Shown here one piece after another: positions 20,983-25,000 of a stretch of 25,000 nucleotides of DNA. The translations under genes were made by a program, and so were the position numbers. The stretch lies in the NCBI RefSeq assembly GCF_964340395.1, contig NC_135561.1, positions 21,738,486 through 21,763,485 on the forward strand, given 5' to 3'. This stretch comes from Glandiceps talaboti. Taxonomy: Eukaryota; Hemichordata; Enteropneusta; Spengelidae. Each line of letters begins with the position of its first letter. Position 1 is the stretch's first letter. The notes beneath the pieces were generated by a model. That model ran no database searches and had not been told where the DNA came from. It saw nothing but the letters and a program-made list of their open reading frames with translations.

Positions 20983-22949
20983 CCTGTCTGTCTGTCTGTC
21001 AATGTTACAAAGCTACCATAGGTTCCTCGATTTGTTTGTTTGTCTGTGAAGTGTATTCCTTTATGTACTACATTTATGCATTAGACTGAAAGATCAGCCG
21101 TTGTAGGTACTCTTTTCATCTCTTCCAAAGGAGGAGGGGGATAAGGACACCCCCCCCCCCCCCCATCCCCGGCGACGTATTTCACAGTCTATTTATCTTT
21201 AAGCTAGTGTATTTAGGTACGCCATGTCGGGACGCCCTCAGCAATCGGCGGAGTCTTTGGAGGGTTAACTGCTATACTGATGGTGGAACGCCGTGACATG
21301 ACGTATCTGTACAGTCTATAACTCATATCCACACATTCATTCTCAGCTTTAAGTAATTTAAAACTGGGACTGGAATATAAAATCAATATTAAAACACTCC
21401 TAATGTTATGGAATATTATCTTTATCCTAAGGACATAGTTGATGAAGTTGAAGTTCATTTATCATGGGCAATGGAGCAAATAGATTCTGCCATTGAATCT
21501 GCCCAAGATGGCATCGAAAAATTGTTTGAGTCGCCGAATGTTGCAATAGCGGACATACGAAAAACCATCGAAAAGTAAGTTTATCGTACGTTATCTATTT
21601 ACACTGTAAACTTTTCTGTAAATCATCATAGCAAGAAAATCCAATAAATATATCTTCATCGAATGCGGTAGTATGAAAGTTTATCAAAATATTCACAGCG
21701 GTTGACATATTTGTACGTGGAAAATTATATCACAACTCACGGTTCCATGAAACATGGCTAAAGAGTATACTAATGATTGTACGTATTCCAGACTTTTCAC
21801 GGAATAACACAAGTTTTTGCCATTATCGGTAAACACTAGAATCAAGAAGTCTTGTCGCCATTAGATTTGATTCATAAGATATAATGACAGTTTTTATGGA
21901 CAATGTTAAAACTAGTAACTTCATCGACAAACAGACAATGTATACGGGTTTTTTTTCATTCATTCAAAAACAGACAAATAAAAAGGATATTTTTAGTTAT
22001 TTTTTCCATTCAGAATCTTCGCACTTCTTAAGGTTAAATTTTATTTATATTGCATCATTTTGTAGGATCAAAGCAGCAATGGACACAATCAAGTCGGCCA
22101 TGGAGAAGTTAGATATGGTATTAAAGCTGAAAGATGGTGAACTTCCATATTTCTTTGACCTTAAAGACACGGTCCATGACCTCGCCAGTGACCTTACAAA
22201 TGTAGATGAGATAATAAATGAAGCGAAAGATAAATTGGAACACGCAGAGGATGTGAAATCTGATATGAATTTCAAATCATTCACTGGCGTTGATGAGGTG
22301 AGTTGTAATATGATCATTGTACTACAACAAATGACGTCACCCTGTATACCGAGCCTAGCCGAGCCGTGTAAAATAGATATTTTGATTGGTAGGAATTCAA
22401 AAATAGTGTGTGATGACATATTTGTGATATCAACGAGTGTGTAGTGCATTGTGTTTATACACTGTCAAAATAAACAATATGTACAAAAAATACAGACAGA
22501 GAGTAAATCTTTCAGATCATAAGACTTTACAGAAATAAATGACAGTCAGGGAATACTTGATTTTGAAATACCAGGAATACAACTAATTGGTAATTAAATG
22601 TTTTAGCAAATTATTATGATGTGTTAAAACACTAGATATAGCGGGGAATAATTCGACTAATTGCATCAAATACTTAAAGTTCGATTTCCATTTGTAACCG
22701 TATATCTTTGAATGTCAATCATGTAACATGTTAACAAATAGCAAACAATATTACGTAAACATTATTGTTTTAATTGTGTCAGATCGCTGCACAAATCTCC
22801 ATGCTGGAGTCTATTCAAGATGCAGTTAATGACCTGAAGTCACCTTTGGACGGCCTTACTGATTTTGCTGACCCTTTCAAAGACTCCTATGAAAAAATGG
22901 TTGGACTAACTGAAGACATGGGGATATCTTTTGAAGACATTAAACTAGG
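2775..22949 (+). CDS. large lipid transfer protein (LLTP), 19 exons visible, 3' end outside the window
   Basis: This entry spans the whole visible gene; exons are listed separately. The joined exons give 1,011 residues plus two bases with no stop, and every boundary is GT-AG with conserved phase. Layout: signal peptide (about 1-17), N-terminal beta-barrel-like region (about 30-300), helical domain (about 340-595), Thr/Pro linker with RSKR (604-628), Gly-rich hydrophobic region (about 629-718), amphipathic helices without cysteine (719-1011). The key family marks are [11 protein letters not shown] followed by an NLKKAL block (129-134), and the helical-domain signature LGNA (528-531) followed by an RRAA motif. 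LLTPs bind phospholipid and neutral lipid and either build or form secreted lipoprotein particles. The subfamily is unresolved: the N-terminus recalls apolipophorin, vitellogenin and MTP, but the C-terminal part does not. The LLTP call is firm at the superfamily level only. Confidence 0.78.
2943..3912 (+). other. LLTP intron 1
   Basis: 970 nt with a GT donor and a TTTGTAG acceptor. It contains a short GTTTGTTA-type imperfect repeat at about 3222-3262 and otherwise plain AT-rich sequence. I see no mobile element. Confidence 0.75.
3913..4009 (+). CDS. LLTP exon 2 (residues 57-88)
   Basis: Entered in phase 0 and left in phase 1 (GGAG|GTAGGT). It encodes alternating hydrophobic and polar residues ([19 protein letters not shown]), consistent with the beta strands of the LLTP N-terminal barrel. 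The first lumenal cysteine of the protein (about 71) is here. The unspliced frame is short, so the exon is supported mainly by phase continuity and splice consensus. Confidence 0.82.
4098..5038. mobile_element. non-autonomous PIF/Harbinger-like DNA transposon (MITE)
   Basis: The left end GGGACTGGACGCAAATTACC (4098-4117) and the right end GGTAATTTACGTCCAGTCCC (5019-5038) are inverted repeats, 19 of 20 bp identical. Weaker G-rich similarity extends to about 45 bp. The element is flanked on both sides by TAA (4095-4097 and 5039-5041), a 3-bp target duplication of the TWA type known for the PIF/Harbinger superfamily. The 941-bp interior has no long open frame, so it cannot encode a transposase. 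It lies wholly within intron 2 of the LLTP gene. Confidence 0.8.
5232..5403. repeat. 32-bp minisatellite, about 5 copies
   Basis: The unit combines TTTAATTGGACACGTTG with CAGCGAGTACAGCAG. The last three copies are almost identical; the first two are diverged, and one carries an extra TTTAATTG-like insertion. It lies in intron 2, about 190 bp right of the transposon end. Confidence 0.9.
5555..5597 (+). CDS. LLTP exon 3 (residues 89-102)
   Basis: A 43-nt micro-exon entered in phase 1 after TTTATTTTCTCTAG and left in phase 2 at AACTG|GTAAGT. It is assigned because it is the only piece that links the phase-1 end of exon 2 to the phase-2 start of exon 4 with good splice sites. It gives [14 protein letters not shown] before a split Trp codon. 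Confidence 0.78.
5778..5965 (+). CDS. LLTP exon 4: diagnostic N-terminal domain segment (residues 103-165)
   Basis: This exon carries the clearest family signature. [11 protein letters not shown] (104-114) is followed by an acidic stretch and [12 protein letters not shown] (127-138), matching the LLTP pattern of a beta strand with G-x-I, then acidic residues, then N-x-K and a helix. The exon ends in ESSHEG, equivalent to the E-x-D-x-x-G turn of vitellogenin, MTP and apolipophorin N-domains. Phase 2 in, phase 1 out (GAAG|GTAAGG). Confidence 0.9.
6339..9832. repeat. 33-bp minisatellite, about 106 units
   Basis: The unit is ACTATCACCCCTAGTGG followed by TACTGGGTGGGTTACT. Spacing stays at 33 bp for almost 3.5 kb, apart from a 6-bp insertion near 9606. 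Sequence variants (TGGATGG, GTGTGGG, TTGGATTACAAC, GGTAATAGG) are arranged in blocks, and a segment of about 760 bp recurs at an offset of exactly 1,419 bp (43 units). Because 33 is divisible by 3 and the unit lacks most stops, very long open frames appear on both strands. They encode only 11-residue repeats and lie inside intron 4, so they are not genes. Confidence 0.97.
9833..10790. other. unique part of LLTP intron 4
   Basis: Ordinary AT-rich intron sequence between two repeat tracts. A block after CTACCAG at 9898 looks exon-like for about 120 nt, but it hits a stop and cannot keep the frame, while the spliced frame continues cleanly at 11317. A 9-bp inverted pair, CCCCAATAT / ATATTGGGG, occurs at 10714-10753. 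Confidence 0.6.
10793..11024. repeat. 53-bp tandem repeat, about 4.3 copies
   Basis: The unit contains CGTTTAGTACAACCCCCTCC and CCTAAACGAACATTGACAAG followed by TGCGACATCACA. The period was measured as 53 bp (for example 10846 to 10899). The first copy is the most diverged. It ends within about 6 bp of the start of the next, unrelated array. Confidence 0.92.
11030..11234. repeat. 46-bp tandem repeat, about 4.5 copies
   Basis: The unit is GGTTTTCTCTTTGTAACC then TATGTTAATAATGGTG then AAACTTTGTCAA. Copies begin at 11030, 11076, 11122, 11166 (a 44-bp step) and 11212. It is adjacent to the 53-bp array but unrelated in sequence. Confidence 0.93.
11317..11426 (+). CDS. LLTP exon 5 (residues 166-202)
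   Basis: Enters in phase 1 after CCCATATTAG and leaves in phase 0 at AAG|GTATGT. The encoded [15 protein letters not shown] continues the family pattern after the E-x-x-x-x-G turn: G, then an aromatic strand, then a Lys-Thr-containing strand ([12 protein letters not shown]). An N-x-T sequon lies at residue 167. The expected Cys of the vitellogenin/MTP K-x-x-x-x-C position is replaced here by a Lys/Arg-rich segment. Confidence 0.85.
11485..11600. repeat. compound microsatellite (GTGTT)n-(CGTGT)n-(TTG)n-(ATG)n
   Basis: Pentanucleotide repeats of GTGTT pass into CGTGT at about 11523. These give way to about ten TTG triplets and then about five ATG triplets ending near 11600, followed by a run of eight T. 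The tract is in intron 5. Confidence 0.95.
11680..11832. repeat. degenerate (GGAT/GGTG)n tract
   Basis: A strongly purine-and-T biased tract built from GGAT, GGTG and GGTA tetranucleotides, with a nearly pure (GGAT)n core around 11745-11780. It produces Pro/Ser/Thr/His-rich frames on the minus strand, which I regard as artefacts. Confidence 0.9.
12101..12186 (+). CDS. LLTP exon 6 (residues 203-230)
   Basis: Acceptor TTCACTATAG and donor TATGG|GTAAGT, phase 0 to phase 2. It encodes [20 protein letters not shown], a plausible beta-strand pair of the N-terminal domain, followed by an acidic stretch. Assigned by phase continuity and splice quality. The sequence itself is not diagnostic. Confidence 0.8.
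12480..12571 (+). CDS. LLTP exon 7 with a furin-type RNKR motif (residues 231-261)
   Basis: Phase 2 in after AAACTGAAG, phase 1 out at TTCAG|GTAGGC. The exon is Asn-rich and hydrophilic and contains RNKR followed by Ser (residues 242-245, 12511-12522). This fits the R-x-K-R consensus for proprotein convertases in an exposed loop. The donor sequence is also the first copy of the tandem repeat that fills the next intron. Confidence 0.8.
12572..13790. repeat. 56-bp minisatellite starting at the exon 7 donor, about 20 copies
   Basis: The unit is a dimer of two related halves: GGTAGGCATATAGCTG-ATTGTCA and GATAGGCACATAACTGG-TTGTC, with TGCCATTGTCA closing it. Most units repeat the string (C/A)AGGTAGGCATA found at the real donor. 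The right end decays over the last 80 bp. Arrayed frames of 100-150 codons on the minus strand are artefacts. Confidence 0.95.
13984..14060. repeat. (CTGT)n microsatellite, about 19 units, abutting a splice acceptor
   Basis: An uninterrupted CTGT/TGTC run of 77 nt ends 11 nt before the first base of exon 8; only CTTCCCTCTAG separates them. The microsatellite therefore forms most of the polypyrimidine-rich region of the acceptor. Confidence 0.97.
14072..14199 (+). CDS. LLTP exon 8 (residues 262-304)
   Basis: Phase 1 in, phase 0 out at AGCAAG|GTAATG. After a Pro/Thr loop it encodes [18 protein letters not shown] and a Glu/Asn-rich tail. The KVQLIETR strand resembles the late strands of the LLTP N-terminal barrel that precede the helical domain. 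The open frame continues upstream through the CTGT repeat as a Cys/Leu/Ser/Val repeat, which is intron and not protein. Confidence 0.86.
14200..14654 (+). other. LLTP intron 8
   Basis: 455 nt of AT-rich sequence with no repeats or elements that I recognise. The acceptor is TTGCATTTATAG. Confidence 0.7.
14655..14757 (+). CDS. LLTP exon 9 (residues 305-338)
   Basis: Phase 0 in, phase 1 out at CAAAG|GTATGC. It encodes [20 protein letters not shown] and then CMRDHQRHR, with an N-x-T sequon at residue 322 and a cysteine at 325. The His/Arg-rich tail forms a basic link into the helical domain. Confidence 0.82.
14859..15063. repeat. compound (ACAAC)n / (AATAC)n microsatellite
   Basis: ACAAC repeats (about 14859-14940) are interrupted by a diverged 32-nt stretch, resume at about 14973, and change to AATAC near 15004 for about 12 units. 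The tract lies in intron 9. Frames over it encode Thr/Gln/His/Asn or Tyr/Cys/Ile/Val/Leu repeats and are artefacts. Confidence 0.96.
15366..15704 (+). CDS. LLTP exon 10: first half of the helical domain (residues 339-451)
   Basis: The largest helical-domain exon, with acceptor TTGTCTCTCTTAG and donor AACA|GTAAGT, phase 1 to phase 1. It encodes successive helices: one around [20 protein letters not shown], then [20 protein letters not shown], then [19 protein letters not shown]. The pattern of paired helices with a Gly/Ser/Ala turn after a hydrophobic Leu run matches the alpha-helical superhelix (LPD_N) of vitellogenin, apolipophorin and MTP. No key helix is missing that I can see. Confidence 0.92.
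15705..16135 (+). other. LLTP intron 10
   Basis: 431 nt. A short (CATT)n run lies at 16041-16066. The rest is unremarkable. Acceptor TTGATTTTCAG. Confidence 0.75.
16136..16270 (+). CDS. LLTP exon 11: helical domain (residues 452-496)
   Basis: Phase 1 in and out (donor CTCG|GTACGT). It encodes [20 protein letters not shown] and a following amphipathic helix. The small-residue-rich ILVLGATA helix corresponds to the conserved A-L-G-x-hydrophobic helices of the LLTP superhelix. Read-through into the 179-nt intron 11 stays open until the TAG at its acceptor. Confidence 0.88.
16450..16664 (+). CDS. LLTP exon 12: conserved core of the helical domain (residues 497-568)
   Basis: Phase 1 in, phase 0 out at GACAAG|GTATAT. 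It contains [20 protein letters not shown] and then [13 protein letters not shown], the strongest LLTP helical-domain signature in the window: L-G-N-A, a short spacer, then an R-x-x-A-A-x-x-A-hydrophobic helix. In characterised LLTPs this segment packs against the lipid cavity. Confidence 0.93.
16665..17219 (+). other. LLTP intron 12
   Basis: 555 nt of AT-rich sequence with no tandem repeat or terminal inverted repeat that I can find. Acceptor AATACGTACAG. Confidence 0.7.
17220..17350 (+). CDS. LLTP exon 13: end of the helical domain and linker (residues 569-611)
   Basis: Phase 0 in, phase 2 out at ACACA|GTAAGT. It encodes a last helix pair ([20 protein letters not shown] and then ALKAF) and a low-complexity linker STPTPTET (604-611). 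The linker directly precedes the convertase-type motif in the next exon, so this looks like a domain boundary. Confidence 0.9.
17486..17655 (+). CDS. LLTP exon 14 with RSKR motif and Gly-rich hydrophobic segment (residues 612-668)
   Basis: Phase 2 in, phase 1 out at TTTTCAG|GTGGGG. RSKR followed by Leu-Leu lies at residues 625-628 (17523-17534), just after the Thr/Pro linker, a likely convertase site. It is followed by [15 protein letters not shown] and a cysteine, a hydrophobic Gly-rich stretch that may be a reduced counterpart of the first lipid-binding sheet of other LLTPs. An N-x-T sequon lies at 618. Confidence 0.88.
17921..18069 (+). CDS. LLTP exon 15 (residues 669-718)
   Basis: Acceptor CATATTTCTAG, donor TTGCAG|GTACTA, phase 1 to phase 0. 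It encodes a hydrophobic, aspartate-dotted segment ([20 protein letters not shown] and then [11 protein letters not shown]). It is not recognisable at motif level. It may be membrane- or lipid-surface-seeking sequence bridging to the amphipathic helices. Confidence 0.86.
18355..18702. mobile_element. foldback MITE with long terminal inverted repeats, possible TA target duplication
   Basis: The left arm (about 18355-18484) and the right arm (about 18571-18702) are imperfect inverted repeats of about 130 bp around an 86-nt loop. The best-matched cores are AACTATCAAGATCAGAGAGC on the left and its near-complement at 18645-18665, together with GTAGAGCG near each tip. TA dinucleotides flank the tips (18353-18354 and 18703-18704), which would fit Tc1/mariner-type insertion but is weak evidence. 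No coding capacity. Confidence 0.7.
18745..20392. repeat. 34-bp minisatellite with an inverted block
   Basis: The unit is TCGTTGTCTGACTGGTTGTC followed by TCTAGATCTGTCTA, about 48 copies with many short variants lacking CTAGAT. The direction is forward from 18745 to 19873, reversed from 19885 to about 20266, and forward again to about 20392. The reversed block begins as a near-perfect mirror of the preceding units. The array ends about 70 bp before exon 16. Confidence 0.95.
20464..20802 (+). CDS. LLTP exon 16: amphipathic helices (residues 719-831)
   Basis: A phase 0 to phase 0 exon of exactly 113 codons, acceptor TTTCATTGCAG, donor TTTAAT|GTATGT. It encodes long amphipathic helices rich in Asp, Lys and Val/Leu/Ile (for example [20 protein letters not shown]), with hydrophobic residues every 3-4 positions and no cysteine. 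Composition and spacing recall exchangeable apolipoproteins and LEA-like helices rather than the beta-sheet domains of LLTPs. Homology to those groups is not implied. Confidence 0.92.
20911..21000. repeat. (CTGT)n microsatellite in intron 16
   Basis: About 22 CTGT units with two interruptions (TTTG and TGCC). It is the same motif as the tract before exon 8, here about 110 nt downstream of the exon 16 donor. Confidence 0.95.
21150..21164 (+). repeat. poly-C tract
   Basis: A run of 15 C in intron 16, preceded by a purine-rich stretch (GAGGAGGGGGATAAGGA). This is the strongest homopolymer in the window and its length may be unstable or mis-sequenced. Confidence 0.9.
21432..21574 (+). CDS. LLTP exon 17: amphipathic helix (residues 832-878)
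   Basis: Acceptor TTTATCCTAAG, donor GAAAA|GTAAGT, phase 0 to phase 2. It encodes an acidic helix running through [20 protein letters not shown] and then IRKTIEK. It directly continues the helical pattern of exon 16, with a short break at SPNV. Confidence 0.87.
21575..22065 (+). other. LLTP intron 17
   Basis: 491 nt of AT-rich intron with no repeat or element seen. The open frame before exon 18 runs into the intron from 21884 but has no coding character. Confidence 0.7.
22066..22297 (+). CDS. LLTP exon 18: amphipathic helices (residues 879-956)
   Basis: Acceptor CATTTTGTAG, donor GATGAG|GTGAGT, phase 2 to phase 0. Two or three amphipathic helices ([40 protein letters not shown]) are separated by a short Pro-containing turn. 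No cysteine. Strong Lys/Asp/Glu alternation. Confidence 0.89.
22298..22782 (+). other. LLTP intron 18
   Basis: 485 nt, AT-rich, with no repeat or mobile element recognised. Acceptor TTAATTGTGTCAG. Confidence 0.7.
22783..22949 (+). CDS. LLTP exon 19: amphipathic helices, last visible exon (residues 957-1011)
   Basis: Phase 0 in, phase 2 out at CTAGG|GTGAGT. It encodes [20 protein letters not shown] and a further helix with [12 protein letters not shown]. The frame is open at the donor, so the gene continues in at least one exon beyond position 25000. The intron that follows is longer than 2 kb. Confidence 0.88.
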
Positions 22950-23211
22950 GTGAGTACATTGAAACACAGCTTTTCTGTTTTTGTGTTGATCTATCTGAAC
23001 TCTTTCTGTGACAACGTTATAACGTCCCTTTAAGAGAAGGCAAACTACTATATGGTAGTAAAAGTGATTTTCTTCGCCTTAAGTTTTCAACAGCAAGTGC
23101 CTGAAATTTTATTTACCATACGGTCACGTCCCTTGTGTATCGATAGTATGATATACTTCAGACGTAATTGCCTGTCGAATTGCGTTACTATTGTCATGAC
23201 CGATTTTGTAT

Positions 23212-25000
23212 TAAACAACCATGGTATTACATTGTACTGTGCAACCGTGGTATTATCTTGTACTGTGCAACCGTGGTATTATCTTGTACTGTGCAACCGT
23301 GGTATTATCTTGTACTGTGCAACCGTGGTATTACCTTGAACTGTACAACCGTGGTGTTACCTTGTACTGTACAACCATGGTGTTACCTTGCACTGTACAA
23401 CCATGGTGTTACCTTGTACTGTACAACCATGGTGTTACCTTGTACTGTGCAACCATGGTATTAACTTGTACTGTGCAACCATGGTATTACCTTGTACTGT
23501 ACAACCATGGTATTAACTTGTACTGTACAACCATGGTATTACCTTGTACTGTACAACCATGGTATTACATTGTACATGTACTGTACAACCATGGTATTAA
23601 CTTGTACTCTGCAACCATGGTATTACCTTGTTCTGTACAACCATGGTATTACCTTGTACTGTACAACCCTGGTATTACATTGTACTGTACAACCATGGTA
23701 TTACCTTGTACTGTACAACCATGGTGTTACCTTGTACTGTACAACCATGGTATTACCTTGTACTGTACAACCATGGTATTACCTTGTACTGTACAACCAT
23801 GGTATTACCTTGTATTGTACAACCATGGTATTACCTTGTACTGTACAACCATGGTAATACCCTGTACTGTACAACCATGGTATTACCTTGTACTGTACAA
23901 CCATGGTATTACCTTGTACTGTACAACCATGGTGTTACCTTGTACTGTACAACCATGGTATTACCTTGTACTGTACAACCATGGTATTACCTTGTACTGT
24001 ACAACCATGGCATTACCTTGTATTGTACAACCATGGTATTACCTTGTACTGTACAACCATGGTATTACCCTGTACTGTACAACCATGGTATTACCTTGTA
24101 CTGTACAACCATGGTATTACCTTGTACTGTACAACAATGGTATTACATTGTACATGTATTGTACAACCATGGTATTAACTTGTACTCTGCAACCATGGTA
24201 TTACCTTGTACTGTACAACCATGGTATTACACTGTACTGTACAACCATGGTATTACCTTGTACTGTACAACCATGGTATTACATTGTACTGTACAACCAT
24301 GGTATTACCTTGTACTGTTCAACCATGGTATTACCTTGTACTGTACAACCATGGTATTACATTGTACTGTACAACCATGGTATTACCTTATACTGTACAA
24401 CCATGGTATTACCTTGTACTGTACAACCATGGTATTAACTTGTACTGTACAACCATGGTATTACCTTGTACTGTACAACCATGGTATTACATTGTACATG
24501 TACTGTACAACCATGGTATTAACTTGTACTCTGCAACCGTGGTATTACCTTGTTCTGTACAACCATGGTATTACCTTGTACTGTACAACCCTGGTATTAC
24601 ATTGTACTGTACAACCATGGTATTACCTTGTACTGTACAACCATGGTGTTACCTTGTACTGTACAACCATGGTATTACCTTGTACTGTACAACCATGGTA
24701 TTAACTTGTACTGTACAACCATGGTAATACCTTGTACTGTACAACCATGGTATTACATTGTACATGTACTGTACAACCATGGTATTAACTTGTACTCTGC
24801 AACCATGGTATTACCTTGTACTGTACAACCATGGCATTACCTTGTATTGTATTGTACAACCATGGTATTACCTTGTACTGTACAACCATGGTATTACCCT
24901 GTACTGTACAACCATGGTATTACCTTGTACTGTACAACCATGGTATTACATTGTACATGTATTGTACAACCATGGTATTAACTTGTACTCTGCAACCATG
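23212..25000. repeat. 26-bp minisatellite, about 67 units, running off the window
   Basis: The unit is ACAACCATGGTATTACC followed by TTGTACTGT. It contains two dyads, ACCATGGT and TTGTAC-T-GTACAA. Five 34-bp variants carry an extra ACATGTAC-like insertion (about 23571, 24150, 24493, 24760 and 24955). The first units at the left edge differ (CCGTGG, TATTATC, CTGTGC). The 26-bp period cycles through all three reading phases and none contains a stop, hence the long Tyr/Cys/Thr/Val/Leu-rich frames, which are not genes. Confidence 0.97.

Noticed and set aside
2775-22949. Calling the gene vitellogenin, apolipophorin or MTP specifically
   Set aside because: The N-terminal and helical domains support only the superfamily. 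The polyserine phosvitin region, von Willebrand D domain and typical beta sheets are not visible, and the 3' end of the gene is missing.
23168-24981. Overlapping plus-strand frames up to 405 codons rich in Tyr, Cys, Thr and Val
   Set aside because: All three frames encode the same 26-residue cycle because the 26-bp unit shifts phase each time. This shows repeat composition, not coding selection.

Overview
This is eukaryotic, almost certainly animal, DNA. It is AT-rich, has short coding blocks separated by GT-AG introns, and is dense in minisatellites and microsatellites. I see no sign of bacterial, organellar or viral gene organisation. The intron sizes, repeat load and protein type suggest a marine invertebrate, perhaps a lophotrochozoan such as a mollusc, but the sequence alone does not fix the phylum.

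The window holds one recognisable gene, on the + strand, running from a start codon at 2775 off the right edge. I traced 19 consecutive coding exons. Every junction is GT-AG, codon phase is preserved at all 18 internal joins, and no stop interrupts the frame: 3,035 coding nt, 1,011 full codons plus two bases. The predicted protein has a signal peptide, an N-terminal beta-barrel-like region and an alpha-helical domain typical of the large lipid transfer protein (LLTP) superfamily (vitellogenin, apolipophorin, apoB, MTP). Next come a Thr/Pro-rich linker with a furin-type RSKR motif, a Gly-rich hydrophobic stretch, and about 290 residues of cysteine-free, charged amphipathic helix. That last part is not the beta-sheet region I would expect here in a canonical LLTP.

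Layout: 1-2774 is non-coding upstream DNA with a short inverted repeat and a possible upstream ORF. Intron 2 carries a 941-bp PIF/Harbinger-like non-autonomous transposon (TAA target duplication) and a 32-bp array. Intron 4 (5.35 kb) is mostly a 33-bp minisatellite of about 106 units, followed by 53-bp and 46-bp arrays. Intron 5 holds compound microsatellites. Intron 7 holds a 56-bp array that begins at the splice donor, then a TGTC tract abutting the acceptor. Intron 9 holds pentanucleotide microsatellites. Intron 15 holds a 348-bp foldback element and a 34-bp array with an internally inverted block. Intron 16 has TGTC and poly-C tracts. The last visible intron is filled by a 26-bp array that runs off the window.

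The long open frames over the 33-bp and 26-bp arrays are artefacts of period and composition, not genes. Tandem repeats occupy over a third of the window, all in introns or flanking DNA, while the coding exons stay intact.
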